64,000 nucleotides of DNA. It comes from an uncultured Granulosicoccaceae bacterium. Its GTDB lineage: Bacteria; Pseudomonadota; Gammaproteobacteria; Granulosicoccales; Granulosicoccaceae. This document shows, in pieces, positions 30,983-42,296 of this stretch (position 1 is the first letter of the stretch; each line of letters starts with the position of its first letter). The stretch spans positions 1 to 64,000 of the forward strand of contig CAKZVB010000041.1 of assembly GCA_937922015.1 (NCBI GenBank). The letters are read 5' to 3'. A program made the position numbers and the translations under genes. The notes under the pieces are model-generated. The model searched no databases. It was not told the origin of the DNA and was given only the letters and a program-made list of their open reading frames with translations.

Positions 30983-32176
30983 CTAACAATTCTCCAGCAG
31001 CCAGTCGCTACCTTGTTCTACTAAAATTTGATCACACATAGATGCTTCACTCTTGCCAAGCTGCACAATGACGATTTCACCAGCTGATCGCAGTTGCTGT
31101 ATCTTCGCGCGCAGCCTCTGCGTGGCATCTGCTGATGATCCACTCATTGGCGCGAGAATACCTCGCTTCACAATGGATGGATCAGCTGATGACACCAGAC
31201 TCATTAACGTTTTTAAATCAGTACTATAACCGGTCGCAGGTCGGGCACTGCCGAACACTTCACCAATGCCGTCGTATCGACCACCCCGCGCTATCTCCGC
31301 GCCCCTGCCCGGCACATAGGCCGCAAACACTATCCCGTTGTGGTACTGGTACCCTCTCAGTTCTGCAAGATCATAGTGAACTACGGCACTATCATTGAGC
31401 ACACCGAGCGCCTGTCCAACCTTACGCAGGCCATCAATTGCGCCCAGCATCTTATCACCATAGACACCCAGAATCGTCTCTGCCCGGTCCAACACGCTCT
31501 CGTCACCATTCAGGGTACAAAGCTGACAAAGTAACTCCTTGTCTCGATCGGCGATACCAAGGGAACCTGCAAACTGGCTTATATCGGATTCTGCTTTACG
31601 CTGCAGTAAATCAAAAAGTGCTGCCTGATCAACAGAGGACAATTCGAGACGTTCCAGCAGGCTGCGATAAATTTCCACATGCCCCAGATCAAGATGAATA
31701 TCGCGCACACCTACATTGTTGAGTGCCGCCAGCATCAGCTGAATAATTTCGAGATCGCTGTCGATACCGCTATGGCCAAAAAGCTCGGCCCCCAGCTGCA
31801 GCGGACTGCGCCCACCAGCTCCGTCACCATAGGCACGTATTACCGTACCCAGGTAGAACAGTCGCGAGATGTCTATGCCGTTTAGCTGGTGCGCGTCAAT
31901 GCGCGCCACCTGCGGTGTCATGTCTGCACGCACCCCCATCATCCTGCCACTGGCGGGATCGACAATTTTAAACGTCTGCCGGTCAAAATCGCGCCCGGCG
32001 CTCGACAACAATGACTCCAGATACTCCACAAACGGCGGATGTACAGGCTGGTAGCCCCAGCTCAGGTGCAAGTCGTAGATACGACGCCTGAGGTGCTCAC
32101 GGATATGCGCCTCCTGAGGCAGCATTTCGTCCATGCCCTCTGGCAATTGCCAGTGGTTTTGGCCTTGCGTATTCAA
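30983..32176 (-). CDS. hisZ: ATP phosphoribosyltransferase regulatory subunit HisZ
   Basis: WQLPEGMDEMLPQEAHIREHLRRRIYDLHLSWGYQPVHPPFVEYLESLL, HisRS-like paralog between purA and DUF2065/hflC. Confidence 0.92.
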   Translation of the reverse strand: MNTQGQNHWQLPEGMDEMLPQEAHIREHLRRRIYDLHLSWGYQPVHPPFVEYLESLLSSAGRDFDRQTFKIVDPASGRMMGVRADMTPQVARIDAHQLNGIDISRLFYLGTVIRAYGDGAGGRSPLQLGAELFGHSGIDSDLEIIQLMLAALNNVGVRDIHLDLGHVEIYRSLLERLELSSVDQAALFDLLQRKAESDISQFAGSLGIADRDKELLCQLCTLNGDESVLDRAETILGVYGDKMLGAIDGLRKVGQALGVLNDSAVVHYDLAELRGYQYHNGIVFAAYVPGRGAEIARGGRYDGIGEVFGSARPATGYSTDLKTLMSLVSSADPSIVKRGILAPMSGSSADATQRLRAKIQQLRSAGEIVIVQLGKSEASMCDQILVEQGSDWLLENC

Positions 32177-32206
32177 TCGCTTAATTCTTTGGCTCAGGTT
32201 GAGAAG

Positions 32207-32428
32207 TTAATGCACAAACTGCAATAGTATCGTGCCCGCCACCATTAGTGCCAGACCTGTTATACGGATACCGCGGGAGGACTTCGACGCGAGCTCTAAA
32301 GCAGCTCGCTTATACGCAGATGGACTAATAGCAGGTAACAATCCCTCAATCACAAGGACGAGGGCGATCGCGGTTAGGATTTCTCCGGCCATGTCCAGGC
32401 TCTGGTTGCGGTTCATTGCGGCTTGCAT
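32207..32428 (-). CDS. DUF2065 small membrane protein
   Basis: Two hydrophobic helices (ILTAIALVLVIEGLLPAISP; ITGLALMVAGTILLQFVH), between hisZ and hflC. Confidence 0.8.
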   Translation of the reverse strand: MQAAMNRNQSLDMAGEILTAIALVLVIEGLLPAISPSAYKRAALELASKSSRGIRITGLALMVAGTILLQFVH

Positions 32429-32480
32429 TACAAGCCGTTGGTTTACCTGCTCTGGAGCGTCTGATCAATACTTCGCTATG

Positions 32481-33356
32481 TTAATTTCCGTCAGCACTAT
32501 TGAAGTACTTGAAAAACTGCGAGTCAGGCTTGATCAATAATACGTCATTTTTTCCACTAAAGGTGGTCTTGTAAGCATTGAGGCTTCTATACATAGTGTA
32601 GAAGTCCGGATCCTTACCATAAGCCTTAGCATAAATTTCCGCCGCTTCTGCATCGGCTTTACCGCGAATCTGCTCAGACTCGTTGTAGGCCTCTGCCAGT
32701 AGCACTGAGCGTTGCCGCTCGGCGTCGGCGACGATACCCTTGGCTTTTTCCTGACCTTTAGAGCGAAAGTCTTTTGCCACTTTCGCACGCTCCTGACGCA
32801 TACGGCTATACACCGAATCACTCACGTCTTCCGGAAGCTCGACTTTCTTCACCCGGACATCGACGATTTCGACTCCCAACGGCTTGGCTTGTATATTGGT
32901 CGCTACAGCGACTTCCCGCATGATTTCCAGTCGCTCACCAGAGATAACATCCTGCATTGTTCGCTTACCAATCGCATCCTTTATCCCTTTATTGATGAAC
33001 TGCGACAACAGCCTTTCTGCACGACGATTATCACCGCCGGTTGCTTTGAAAAACTCGTGCGGATCTTCGATCCTCCACTTCACAAACGAAGACACAATCA
33101 CGTTTTTCTTTTCACTGGTCAAAACACGCTCAGGGATGGCATCGATATTCATGATGCGACTGTCGAAGGTGTGAACGGTGTTGAAAAACGGCAGCTTGAA
33201 GTGCAGCCCGGGCTCGTATTGTCCCTCTTCAATTTCACCAAGAAAGAGTTTGATCGCAACCTCGCGCTCATCGACCTTAAAAAAAGGTGCCACTGTGCTG
33301 TTTACAGACACTAAAAACGCAACCACCGCTAAAGCGATTAATACTACTCTAAACAT
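32481..33356 (-). CDS. hflC: HflC protease modulator
   Basis: SPFH protein; FFKVDEREVAIKLFLGEI, ATNIQAKPLGVEIVDVRVKKVELPEDVSDSVYSRMRQERAKVAKDFRSKGQEKAKGI. Confidence 0.95.
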   Translation of the reverse strand: MFRVVLIALAVVAFLVSVNSTVAPFFKVDEREVAIKLFLGEIEEGQYEPGLHFKLPFFNTVHTFDSRIMNIDAIPERVLTSEKKNVIVSSFVKWRIEDPHEFFKATGGDNRRAERLLSQFINKGIKDAIGKRTMQDVISGERLEIMREVAVATNIQAKPLGVEIVDVRVKKVELPEDVSDSVYSRMRQERAKVAKDFRSKGQEKAKGIVADAERQRSVLLAEAYNESEQIRGKADAEAAEIYAKAYGKDPDFYTMYRSLNAYKTTFSGKNDVLLIKPDSQFFKYFNSADGN

Positions 33357-34546
33357 TATCTTGTCTCCCGTGATCGCGCCCGACTGCCGTCTGTACGCGT
33401 TGCCGGTAACAGGTCACTTGGCAATGAGTTTGTAAACTTGGTCCCGCTATTGTTATTGACGCTTTCAACAGCCGGACTGGAAATACCCGCACCGCCCATT
33501 AGCTTGTCAATTGGCAGGTACATCAGATTATTACCACCGTCAACATCAACCATTACCTTACTGCTGTTTGATAAAACAGCCTCCAGTGATTCAAGATACA
33601 AACGCTGCCTGGTCACTTCCGGTGCTTTTGTATACTCCGTTAACAGTGATTCAAATCGGGCGGCTTCACCCTGAGCAGCGTTGACCACCTGCGAGCGGTA
33701 CGCACGTGCTTGCTCGAGAGCAATAACCGCGTCACCACGCGCCTGAGGTAACAGACCGTTTTTGTAGGCTTCTGATTCGTTGATAAAGCGTTCCTGATCC
33801 TCGCGAGCCTTGATCGCATCTGAAAAGGCATCCTGCACGGCTTCCGGTGGCTGGGCACTTTGCAGGTTAATTGCAGTCACCAGCACGCCGGCTTCATAGC
33901 TGTCCAGAGTTTCCTGAATCTTTTCTTTGGTGTCCGCCTGGATAATACCGCGACCTTCAGTGATCACCTGGTCCATGACGGTTAAGCCCACCGTCTCACG
34001 CAGGGCACTTTCAGCAGCCTGGCGCAATGTCGAGTCAGGGTCAGTGACATTAAACAGGTACCCACCGGCATCTGAAATTATGTACTGTACCGACAGATCG
34101 ATCTCAACGATGTTTTCGTCTTTGGTGAGAATCTCCTGAGATTTAAGCTCAACGGCCCGGTTTTGGTCTACGTTCACACGCTGCACACTTTGCACAGGCC
34201 ACGGAAAGCGCCAGTGTGGCCCGGGTTGAGTCGTTTTAACGTACTTGCCAAACTGCTGCACCACACCACGCTCAGCAGGCTGAATGATGTAGATGCCACT
34301 AAGCAGCCACAGCAACGCCGCAACAAACAGCAGTGCCATCAATCCGATAGAGCCTAATTTGCCGGGGAAACCCAATCCACCGCCGCCACTGCCTCCGGTT
34401 CCGCCACCTCGCTTACCGCCAAAGATGCCTTCCAGCTTTTTCTGCAGATTGCGAAAAACCTCATCGAGATCCGGGGGACCGCTATCGTTGTTCTTCTTAT
34501 TACCCCAAGGGTCATTGTTATTGCCCCCAGGTTCGTTCCAGGCCAT
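33356..34546 (-). CDS. hflK: HflK protease modulator
   Basis: MAWNEPGGNNNDPWGNKKNNDSGPPDLDEVFRNLQKKL...GIYIIQPAERGVVQQFGKYV. Confidence 0.96.
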   Translation of the reverse strand: MAWNEPGGNNNDPWGNKKNNDSGPPDLDEVFRNLQKKLEGIFGGKRGGGTGGSGGGGLGFPGKLGSIGLMALLFVAALLWLLSGIYIIQPAERGVVQQFGKYVKTTQPGPHWRFPWPVQSVQRVNVDQNRAVELKSQEILTKDENIVEIDLSVQYIISDAGGYLFNVTDPDSTLRQAAESALRETVGLTVMDQVITEGRGIIQADTKEKIQETLDSYEAGVLVTAINLQSAQPPEAVQDAFSDAIKAREDQERFINESEAYKNGLLPQARGDAVIALEQARAYRSQVVNAAQGEAARFESLLTEYTKAPEVTRQRLYLESLEAVLSNSSKVMVDVDGGNNLMYLPIDKLMGGAGISSPAVESVNNNSGTKFTNSLPSDLLPATRTDGSRARSRETR

Positions 34547-34744
34547 GCCGACTCCAAGAAAATTACCAGACAGGCGCGCACGCGCCGGAATCCTAATGCT
34601 AGTAGAAAATATTGCGATTACCCGCTGAACAAGAAATTAGTCCCAACATATTCCATGGGACCAAGCAGCCAAGTTTAGGCGTACAGTGGGCGTCTATCAA
34701 CTCAAATATGAAAAAGGCTTTTACGCCCGAAAAGGTATATGGCG

Positions 34745-36025
34745 TCATACAGGACTGTTTACAAGCTCTGCCTCGACACCGGTTTGTTTCAGAAATCGCT
34801 GCCAGTCCTGTTCGGCGATTTCCAACTGCAGAATAAATTCGCCTGTGGAACCGATTTGTTCGTCCTTTACGGCGTCGTTTTCATACAGCAAGGCTCGTTC
34901 CCGCCCTTGCCGGGCAGACAGCGTAAGCCATCCACGACGCCGGTGAGGCCTGACTCTGTCGGCAATTCGCTGCAACAGCTTGTCAATTCCTTCACCGCTG
35001 ATCGCCGATACCGCCACCCCGTCCTCTCCCAGCAGCTCGTCCTTCAATTGCTCGCGAGCGCTGGCATCAAGCATATCTATTTTATTAAAAACCAGAATCT
35101 GCGGCACATCTGCGCCAATTTCCGTCAACACCTCCTGCACTTGCTGGCGCCGGTCTGTCAGTGCCGGGTCGGAGGCGTCCAGCACATGCAGAAGAACCGT
35201 TGCTTCACGAGTCTCCTGTAACGTAGAACGGAACGAGTCGATCAGCTCGTGCGGCAGGTTATTAATAAAACCCACCGTATCAACAATCAGGGCATGTTCC
35301 CCAGCGCCTAGCTCAAGCTTGCGTATGGTCGGGTCAAGAGTGGCAAAAAGCTTGTCGGCAGAATACACCACCGAGTCTGTCAGGCGATTAAACAACGTTG
35401 ATTTGCCAGCGTTAGTGTAGCCAACCAGCGATACGGTAGGCAGCTCGTTTTTCTTGCGGTTGCGGCGGCCCTGCTCGCGGCGGGCATCAACGCGCTGAAG
35501 CCGTTTTTGAATTTGCTTTATACGCGCACCAATTAAACGTCGGTCGGTCTCCAGCTGGGTCTCGCCGGGACCACGCAGGCCGATACCGCCCTTCTGACGC
35601 TCAAGGTGAGTCCAGCCACGCACAAGCCGCGTGGACAGATGCGCCAGTTGCGCCAGTTCTACCTGCAACTTTCCTTCGAACGAGCGGGCGCGCTGTGCAA
35701 AGATATCGAGAATCAAGCCGGCGCGATCAAGCACCCTGCATTTGAACAGCGCTTCAAGGTTGCGCTCCTGACTGGGAGACAGAGAATGATCAATAATCGC
35801 AATTTCGGCGTGGCTCTCTGCCACCAGCTCAGCAACTTCCTGTGCTTTGCCGGTGCCGAAAAAATATCTGGGATGTGGTTTTGCAACTTTGACGTCAATA
35901 CTGCCGACCACATTGGCGCCGGTAGATTTGACAAGCTCCATGAATTCCCCGGCGTGTTTTTCCTCGCCGGGGATTTCAATATTCACAACAACACAATCGT
36001 TTCCAAATTCCGGGCGGTCAAACAA
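34745..36025 (-). CDS. hflX: Ribosome-associated GTPase HflX
   Basis: QKGGIGLRGPGETQLETDRRLIGARIKQIQKRL; SLVGYTNAGKSTLFNRLT; FATLDPTIRKLEL. Confidence 0.96.
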   Translation of the reverse strand: MFDRPEFGNDCVVVNIEIPGEEKHAGEFMELVKSTGANVVGSIDVKVAKPHPRYFFGTGKAQEVAELVAESHAEIAIIDHSLSPSQERNLEALFKCRVLDRAGLILDIFAQRARSFEGKLQVELAQLAHLSTRLVRGWTHLERQKGGIGLRGPGETQLETDRRLIGARIKQIQKRLQRVDARREQGRRNRKKNELPTVSLVGYTNAGKSTLFNRLTDSVVYSADKLFATLDPTIRKLELGAGEHALIVDTVGFINNLPHELIDSFRSTLQETREATVLLHVLDASDPALTDRRQQVQEVLTEIGADVPQILVFNKIDMLDASAREQLKDELLGEDGVAVSAISGEGIDKLLQRIADRVRPHRRRGWLTLSARQGRERALLYENDAVKDEQIGSTGEFILQLEIAEQDWQRFLKQTGVEAELVNSPV

Positions 36026-36048
36026 ATCGATTTGACCTGATAAAACCT

Positions 36049-36300
36049 TTAGCTTTCAGCAGCTTCCTGCTCCTCTGGCGACGGCGGCACTATTTTTACA
36101 GCGCGTGCCGGCACAATCGTGGATATGGCGTGTTTATAAACCATTTGACTCACGGTATTTTTCAGCAATACCACAAACTGATCAAATGATTCGATTTGCC
36201 CCTGCAATTTTATACCATTTACAAGGTAAATAGAGACTGGTACACGTTCTTTTCGCAGCGTGTTCAAGAAGGGTTCTTGTAGCGATTGCCCTTTTGCCAT
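36049..36300 (-). CDS. hfq: RNA chaperone Hfq
   Basis: [66 protein letters not shown]. Confidence 0.98.
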   Translation of the reverse strand: MAKGQSLQEPFLNTLRKERVPVSIYLVNGIKLQGQIESFDQFVVLLKNTVSQMVYKHAISTIVPARAVKIVPPSPEEQEAAES

Positions 36301-36713
36301 TGGTCTGGCTCCCGGTTTTATTATTCTCTCCGGATCATGCAGTAAACGGACTGGTTTCGCTTACCGCCTGAGTCGCGGAGTACCATATTATTGTTTATGT
36401 CCGGGTTAGCGAGATTCGAGCATTTAACTGCGCCCGGTTGCATCGCACCCACCCTTCTGTCGCCAAGTCTGAATTGTTACCTAACGTTAACATCCTGTCA
36501 ATTTCTATAGCAGCTTCAGCGCACTGAAGAACCTCCTTCATCGCTATATTTACAATTATTCACCCGTTCCGGGTTTAATTACCGATATTTCTACGAACAG
36601 AGATTACTTTATTTAGCACATAAATACGTTTTCACAACACAGCAGCGTTGTCCGGATACGAGTTGTGGGCCACAATTGTCAGGCCTTTCCAACCGTTTGA
36701 ACGTGAGATACCG

Positions 36714-38612
36714 ATGCCTGGCTACCAAGAAGTATACGAATCATCAATCACCGACAGCAGAAAATTCTGGCTGGATCTGGCTCAGGACATCCACTGGTAT
36801 CAGGCACCCAGCCATGCACTCGACGACTCAAACCCGCCATTTTACCGCTGGTTTCCAGACGGAAAAACCAATGCCTGCTTCAACGCGGTCGATCTGCATG
36901 TGAACAATGGCCGCGGTGATCAGACAGCCATCATATATGACAGTCCGATTACCGGCAGCGCCGCGAAGATCTCCTTTCAGGAACTTCAGACCCGGGTAAG
37001 CCTGGTTGCCGGAATTATGGTGGACAACGGGGTTGTCGCTGGCGATCGGGTAATTATATATATGCCCATGATTCCCGAGGCGGCAATTGCAATGCTGGCT
37101 TGCGCGCGTATCGGGGCCATTCACTCAGTGGTTTTCGGCGGCTTTGCGGCCAATGAGCTGGCGGTAAGAATCGACGACTGCACGCCGAAACTGATTTTTG
37201 CAGCATCGTGCGGTCTGGAACCCGGGCGCACCGTGGAATACAAACCTCTGCTGGACAGTGCCATCTCCACGGCTACTCACCAACCCGACACCTGCGTAGT
37301 TTTACAGCGCCCGCAGGCCACAGCATCGATGATTGAAGGTCGCGACGTCGACTGGACAACAGCCGAATCCAGCGCCAGCCCGGCTGATTGTGCAGAGCTG
37401 GCGGCCGACCACCCGCTGTACATTCTCTACACATCCGGCACTACCGGACAGCCGAAAGGCGTAGTTCGTGACACCGCCGGTGGTATTGTCAGCCTGAAAT
37501 GGACCATGAAGAATATATACGGCGTTGAACCGGGTGATGTCTACTGGGCCGCCTCTGATGTTGGCTGGGTGGTGGGTCATTCATACATCGTTTATGCACC
37601 GTTGTTTCACGGCAACACCACCGTTCTATATGAGGGAAAGCCAGTGGGCACTCCTGACCCCGGTGCATTCTGGCGCGTGATCTCGGAGCACAACGTGCGA
37701 ATATTGTTCACCGCACCAACAGCCTTCCGGGCAATAAAAAAGGAAGACTCAAGCGGCGAGTACCTGAAAAAATATGACGTATCCTGCCTCAAAGCGCTGT
37801 TCCTGGCCGGTGAACGCTGCGATCCGGACACCCTGCACTGGGCAGAGCAAAAACTGGCCGTGCCGGTAATCGATCACTGGTGGCAAACCGAAACCGGCTC
37901 TTCCATCTGTTCAAATTATCTGGGATTCGATTTACTGCCGATCAAACCCGGCTCACCTACAGTTGCTGCACCCGGTTATCAAGTGGATGCACTCAACCCC
38001 CGGGGCGAACTCTGCGCCGCTGGCGAAATAGGCGCACTGGCAATCAAGTCACCGCTGCCACCCGGGACATTCACCAATCTGTGGAATGCGCCTGAGAGAT
38101 ACCAGCAGGCCTATTTTTCCACCTTCCCCGGCTATTACGAAACCGGCGACTCCGGCTACATTGATGAAGATGGCTATGTTTTTGTGATGGCCAGAACCGA
38201 TGACGTCATCAACGTGGCCGGGCATCGCCTGTCAACAGGGGCCATGGAAGAAGTACTGGCTGCACATCCGGATGTGGCAGAGTGCGCAGTGATTGGCGCT
38301 GACGACTCCCTTAAAGGACAGGTACCGGTCGGCATGCTGGTCCTCAACAGTGAATGCAACAAGAGCGAAGATGAAATTTGCAAAGAAGTTATTCAGCGCG
38401 TCCGCAACGAAATCGGCCCGGTCGCCGCCTTCAAGAGTGCAGTTGTGGTAAAGAGACTACCGAAAACCCGATCCGGCAAAATATTGCGTGCCACCATGCG
38501 CGCTATCGCTGACGGCAGCGACTGGAAAATGCCGGCTACCATTGACGATCCCGCTATACTTGATGAAATTGCAGGGTCACTGCGCAGCATTGGCTACCCG
38601 CAAAGAACCTGA
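36714..38612 (+). CDS. prpE: Propionyl-CoA synthetase / acyl-CoA synthetase (PrpE-like)
   Basis: MPGYQEVYESSITDSRKFWLDLAQDIHWY...LYILYTSGTTGQPKGVVRDTAGG...WWQTETGSSICSNYLG...RLPKTRSGKILRATMRAIADG. The ORF opens at 36648; ATG 36714 matches the family start. Confidence 0.88.
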   Translation: MPGYQEVYESSITDSRKFWLDLAQDIHWYQAPSHALDDSNPPFYRWFPDGKTNACFNAVDLHVNNGRGDQTAIIYDSPITGSAAKISFQELQTRVSLVAGIMVDNGVVAGDRVIIYMPMIPEAAIAMLACARIGAIHSVVFGGFAANELAVRIDDCTPKLIFAASCGLEPGRTVEYKPLLDSAISTATHQPDTCVVLQRPQATASMIEGRDVDWTTAESSASPADCAELAADHPLYILYTSGTTGQPKGVVRDTAGGIVSLKWTMKNIYGVEPGDVYWAASDVGWVVGHSYIVYAPLFHGNTTVLYEGKPVGTPDPGAFWRVISEHNVRILFTAPTAFRAIKKEDSSGEYLKKYDVSCLKALFLAGERCDPDTLHWAEQKLAVPVIDHWWQTETGSSICSNYLGFDLLPIKPGSPTVAAPGYQVDALNPRGELCAAGEIGALAIKSPLPPGTFTNLWNAPERYQQAYFSTFPGYYETGDSGYIDEDGYVFVMARTDDVINVAGHRLSTGAMEEVLAAHPDVAECAVIGADDSLKGQVPVGMLVLNSECNKSEDEICKEVIQRVRNEIGPVAAFKSAVVVKRLPKTRSGKILRATMRAIADGSDWKMPATIDDPAILDEIAGSLRSIGYPQRT

Positions 38613-38693
38613 ATCACAACCCTCCCGCGGGTCTCACCAGACTACAACACCATTGTCTTTCATCTGCGCAGGCGCGTAAGGTAACAAACAATA

Positions 38694-40226
38694 ATGCAAA
38701 CCATAGATCAACAATTGCAGGAACGTCGAGAAGCGGCACGAGCCGGTGGCGGTCAGGAGCGAATCGATAAACATCACGCCAAAGGAAAGCTCACCGCCAG
38801 AGAAAGACTCGAACTGTTACTTGATGAGGGCAGCTTCAAAGAATCAGATATGTTCGTGGAGCATCGCTGCACTGACTTTGGCATGCAGGATCAAAAAATC
38901 CCCGGTGATGGAGTAGTTACCGGCTGGGGAACGATCAACGGCAGACTGGTGTTTGTTTTCAGCCAGGACTTCACCGTATTCGGCGGTTCGTTGTCAGAAG
39001 CGCATGCCGAAAAACTTTGCAAGGTCATGGACCAGGCAATGAAAGCGGGTGCACCGCTAATAGGTCTGAACGATTCAGGTGGCGCAAGAATACAAGAGGG
39101 CGTTGCTTCACTGGGTGGTTATGCAGAGGTTTTTCAGCGCAATGTACTGGCATCCGGTGTTGTACCTCAAATATCAATGGTTATGGGGCCTTGCGCCGGT
39201 GGCGCTGTATATTCACCGGCGATGACTGATTTCATCTTTATGGTTCGCGATACCTCTTATATGTTTGTAACCGGGCCAGAGGTTGTAAAAACTGTCACTC
39301 ATGAAGAAGTCACACACGAAGAACTGGGGGGTGCAGATACACATTCTTCAATTTCCGGTGTCTGTGATATCGCGTTCGAAAACGAAGTTCATGCGCTGCG
39401 CAAGCTGCGTGAATTCTACGATTTTCTACCACTGAACAATCGTGAAAAACCGCCTGTACTTCCGTGTAATGACCCTGTCGACCGACGCGATGGTTCGCTG
39501 GATACACTGGTCCCGGACAACCCCAACCAACCTTACGATATGAAAGAACTAATACACAAGGTTGTCGATGACGCACATTTTTTTGAGCTGCAACCGGACT
39601 ATGCAAAAAACATCATTGTAGGTTTCGCACGCCTGAACGGCAGCACTGTGGGAATAGTCGCCAACCAGCCACTGGTGCTAGCGGGTTGCCTTGATATTAA
39701 ATCATCGATTAAAGCTGCCCGCTTTGTTCGATTTTGCGATGCCTTTAACATACCTATTGTCACCTTTGTCGATGTACCCGGATTTCTGCCCGGCACCTCG
39801 CAGGAGTACGGCGGCATCATAAAACACGGTGCAAAACTGTTGTTCGCCTACGCCGAATGCACAGTACCCAAAATAACCGTAATAACACGCAAAGCCTATG
39901 GCGGCGCCTATGATGTAATGGCCTCAAAGCACCTGCGTGGCGATGTCAACCTTGCCTGGCCCAAAGCCGAAATTGCCGTAATGGGTCCTAAGGGAGCAGT
40001 AGAGATTATTTTTAGAAAGGACATCGGCGATGCTGAAAAAATAGAAAAGCGCACCGAAGAATATCGCCAGAAATTTGCCAATCCCTTTGTCGCCGCCAGC
40101 CGCGGTTACATCGATGATGTCATAAAACCCTCCGGCACCAGACACCACATCTGCAGATCGCTTTCCATGCTTTCCAACAAACAACTGGAGAATCCATGGC
40201 GTAAGCACAGCAACATGCCACTGTAG
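38694..40226 (+). CDS. pccB: Acyl-CoA (propionyl-CoA) carboxylase carboxyltransferase beta subunit
   Basis: [109 protein letters not shown]. Confidence 0.93.
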   Translation: MQTIDQQLQERREAARAGGGQERIDKHHAKGKLTARERLELLLDEGSFKESDMFVEHRCTDFGMQDQKIPGDGVVTGWGTINGRLVFVFSQDFTVFGGSLSEAHAEKLCKVMDQAMKAGAPLIGLNDSGGARIQEGVASLGGYAEVFQRNVLASGVVPQISMVMGPCAGGAVYSPAMTDFIFMVRDTSYMFVTGPEVVKTVTHEEVTHEELGGADTHSSISGVCDIAFENEVHALRKLREFYDFLPLNNREKPPVLPCNDPVDRRDGSLDTLVPDNPNQPYDMKELIHKVVDDAHFFELQPDYAKNIIVGFARLNGSTVGIVANQPLVLAGCLDIKSSIKAARFVRFCDAFNIPIVTFVDVPGFLPGTSQEYGGIIKHGAKLLFAYAECTVPKITVITRKAYGGAYDVMASKHLRGDVNLAWPKAEIAVMGPKGAVEIIFRKDIGDAEKIEKRTEEYRQKFANPFVAASRGYIDDVIKPSGTRHHICRSLSMLSNKQLENPWRKHSNMPL

Positions 40227-40277
40227 AATTTAAAGCATCCAGAGCAGATACAAGCAACTAACACAGACACTAAATCC

Positions 40278-42287
40278 ATGGGTTCAAACACAAGTACCTT
40301 TAAAAAAATACTCGTCGCCAATCGCGGTGAGATTGCGTGCCGTGCAATGCGAACCGCGCGCAAAATGGGTATCGCCACGGTGGCAGTCTATTCCGAAGCA
40401 GACAGCACGGCTTTGCACACCACCAGCGCCGATGAAGCCATATGCATAGGCCCGGCTGCCTCCGCAGAAAGCTACCTCGTGATAGATAATATTATACAGG
40501 CGTGCAAATCCACCGGCGCTGATGCGGTATATCCGGGTTATGGCTTTTTATCTGAAAACTCTGACTTTGCAGCCAGACTCGAAGCTGAAAACATCAATTT
40601 TATCGGCCCGGGAAAACTGGCCATTGAAAGCATGGGCGATAAAATAACATCAAAAAAACTGGCCATAGAAGCGGGAGTCAGCTGCGTTCCCGGACACACA
40701 GACATCATTAAAAACCCTGATCACGCAGTCGAAATTTCCGCCGGTATCGGCTATCCGGTAATGCTTAAAGCCAGTGCTGGTGGTGGCGGTAAAGGCATGC
40801 GAGTGGCATGGGACGAAGCACAGTGCCGGGAAGGTTTTGAGCGCGCCAGCAATGAAGCGCGATCAAGCTTTGGCGATGACCGGGTGTTTATTGAAAAATT
40901 CTTAGAAGAACCGCGTCACATCGAAATTCAGGTACTGGCAGACAAACACGGCAATACAATATATCTCAATGAACGTGAGTGCTCCATTCAGCGTCGGCAC
41001 CAGAAGGTAATCGAAGAGGCCCCCTCCCCCTTCATCACTGAAACCACTCGTGCCGCGATGGGTGAACAAGCCTGCGCACTTGCTAAAGCCGTTAATTATC
41101 ACTCGGCGGGAACCGTCGAATTTATTGTTGATAAACATCAGAACTTCTACTTCCTTGAAATGAACACCCGCCTTCAGGTTGAACACCCGGTTACCGAAAT
41201 GATTACCGGACTTGATCTGATTGAACAAATGATCAACATCGCCGCAGGCCATGATCTGGCTATTAAGCAATCAGATATTGGCATTAACGGCTGGGCCATG
41301 GAAGCAAGGGTCTATGCTGAAAACCCTTTTAGAGAATTCCTGCCATCGACTGGCAGACTAACCAGTTACGCGGAACCCGCAGACATTGAAAACGTTCGTG
41401 TTGACAGCGGCGTCATTGAAGGCGGAGAAGTATCGATCTACTACGACCCGATGATCTCCAAACTGATTACCTGGGGTAGCGACAGACAAACAGCCATCCT
41501 CACCATGCAACACGCACTCGATCGCTATTTGATCAACGGGGTTACCACCAACATACCTTTTCTAGCGGCGTTGTTTGACCACAGTGATTTTCAAGCCGGA
41601 GATTTTTCAACCAATTTCATTGATCACCACTACCCTGACGGTTTTGCCAGACAACAACCCACGGCAACAGACTCACAGCAAATGGACGCCGCAGCGGCAG
41701 TAGCACACTTCCTGCTGGAACAACGCACAGCGCGAATAAGCGGCGCCATGCATGCAGTAGAGCCACCGCAGGCACTTGATTTATGCGTCATAGAGGGTGA
41801 TCGACACACAGCCGTAAACGTTCAGGCCGATGGCAACCAACAATACACACTGACAACTAATGGCAGCACCATGTCAATGCGCACTGACTGGCAGCCAACC
41901 AGCCCGGTCCTGACAGCACAATTTAACAACGGACCACAGGTTGTTTTTCAATGGAAACGAACCTTTATCGGCTACCAGTTATCCAATGGTCGCTATCTGT
42001 CCGAACTACTGGTCATGTCACCGCGCGCGGCGGAGCTTCATCAATTAATGCCGGTGCGCAAAGTTGCAGATACCTCAAAGTTGCTTCTGTCTCCTATGCC
42101 GGGTTTGTTAATCGACGTACTGGTCAGTGAAAACCAAAGCGTCCGTGCTGGCGATTCCCTGGCCATCGTCGAGGCCATGAAAATGGAAAACGTATTAAAG
42201 GCAGACCGCGACGCGGTGGTGTCAAAGGTGTTCGAATCAACTGGTGCGACACTGGATGTAGATCAAAAAATCCTCGAATTCGAATAA
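40278..42287 (+). CDS. pccA: Acetyl/propionyl-CoA carboxylase alpha subunit (biotin carboxylase + BCCP)
   Basis: KILVANRGEIACRAMRTARKMGI, KASAGGGGKGMRVAWDEAQ, ECSIQRRHQKVIEEAPSP, FYFLEMNTRLQVEHPVTEMITGLDL; C-terminal biotin site AIVEAMKMENVLKAD. Confidence 0.94.
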   Translation: MGSNTSTFKKILVANRGEIACRAMRTARKMGIATVAVYSEADSTALHTTSADEAICIGPAASAESYLVIDNIIQACKSTGADAVYPGYGFLSENSDFAARLEAENINFIGPGKLAIESMGDKITSKKLAIEAGVSCVPGHTDIIKNPDHAVEISAGIGYPVMLKASAGGGGKGMRVAWDEAQCREGFERASNEARSSFGDDRVFIEKFLEEPRHIEIQVLADKHGNTIYLNERECSIQRRHQKVIEEAPSPFITETTRAAMGEQACALAKAVNYHSAGTVEFIVDKHQNFYFLEMNTRLQVEHPVTEMITGLDLIEQMINIAAGHDLAIKQSDIGINGWAMEARVYAENPFREFLPSTGRLTSYAEPADIENVRVDSGVIEGGEVSIYYDPMISKLITWGSDRQTAILTMQHALDRYLINGVTTNIPFLAALFDHSDFQAGDFSTNFIDHHYPDGFARQQPTATDSQQMDAAAAVAHFLLEQRTARISGAMHAVEPPQALDLCVIEGDRHTAVNVQADGNQQYTLTTNGSTMSMRTDWQPTSPVLTAQFNNGPQVVFQWKRTFIGYQLSNGRYLSELLVMSPRAAELHQLMPVRKVADTSKLLLSPMPGLLIDVLVSENQSVRAGDSLAIVEAMKMENVLKADRDAVVSKVFESTGATLDVDQKILEFE

Positions 42288-42296
42288 GGCCGGGTA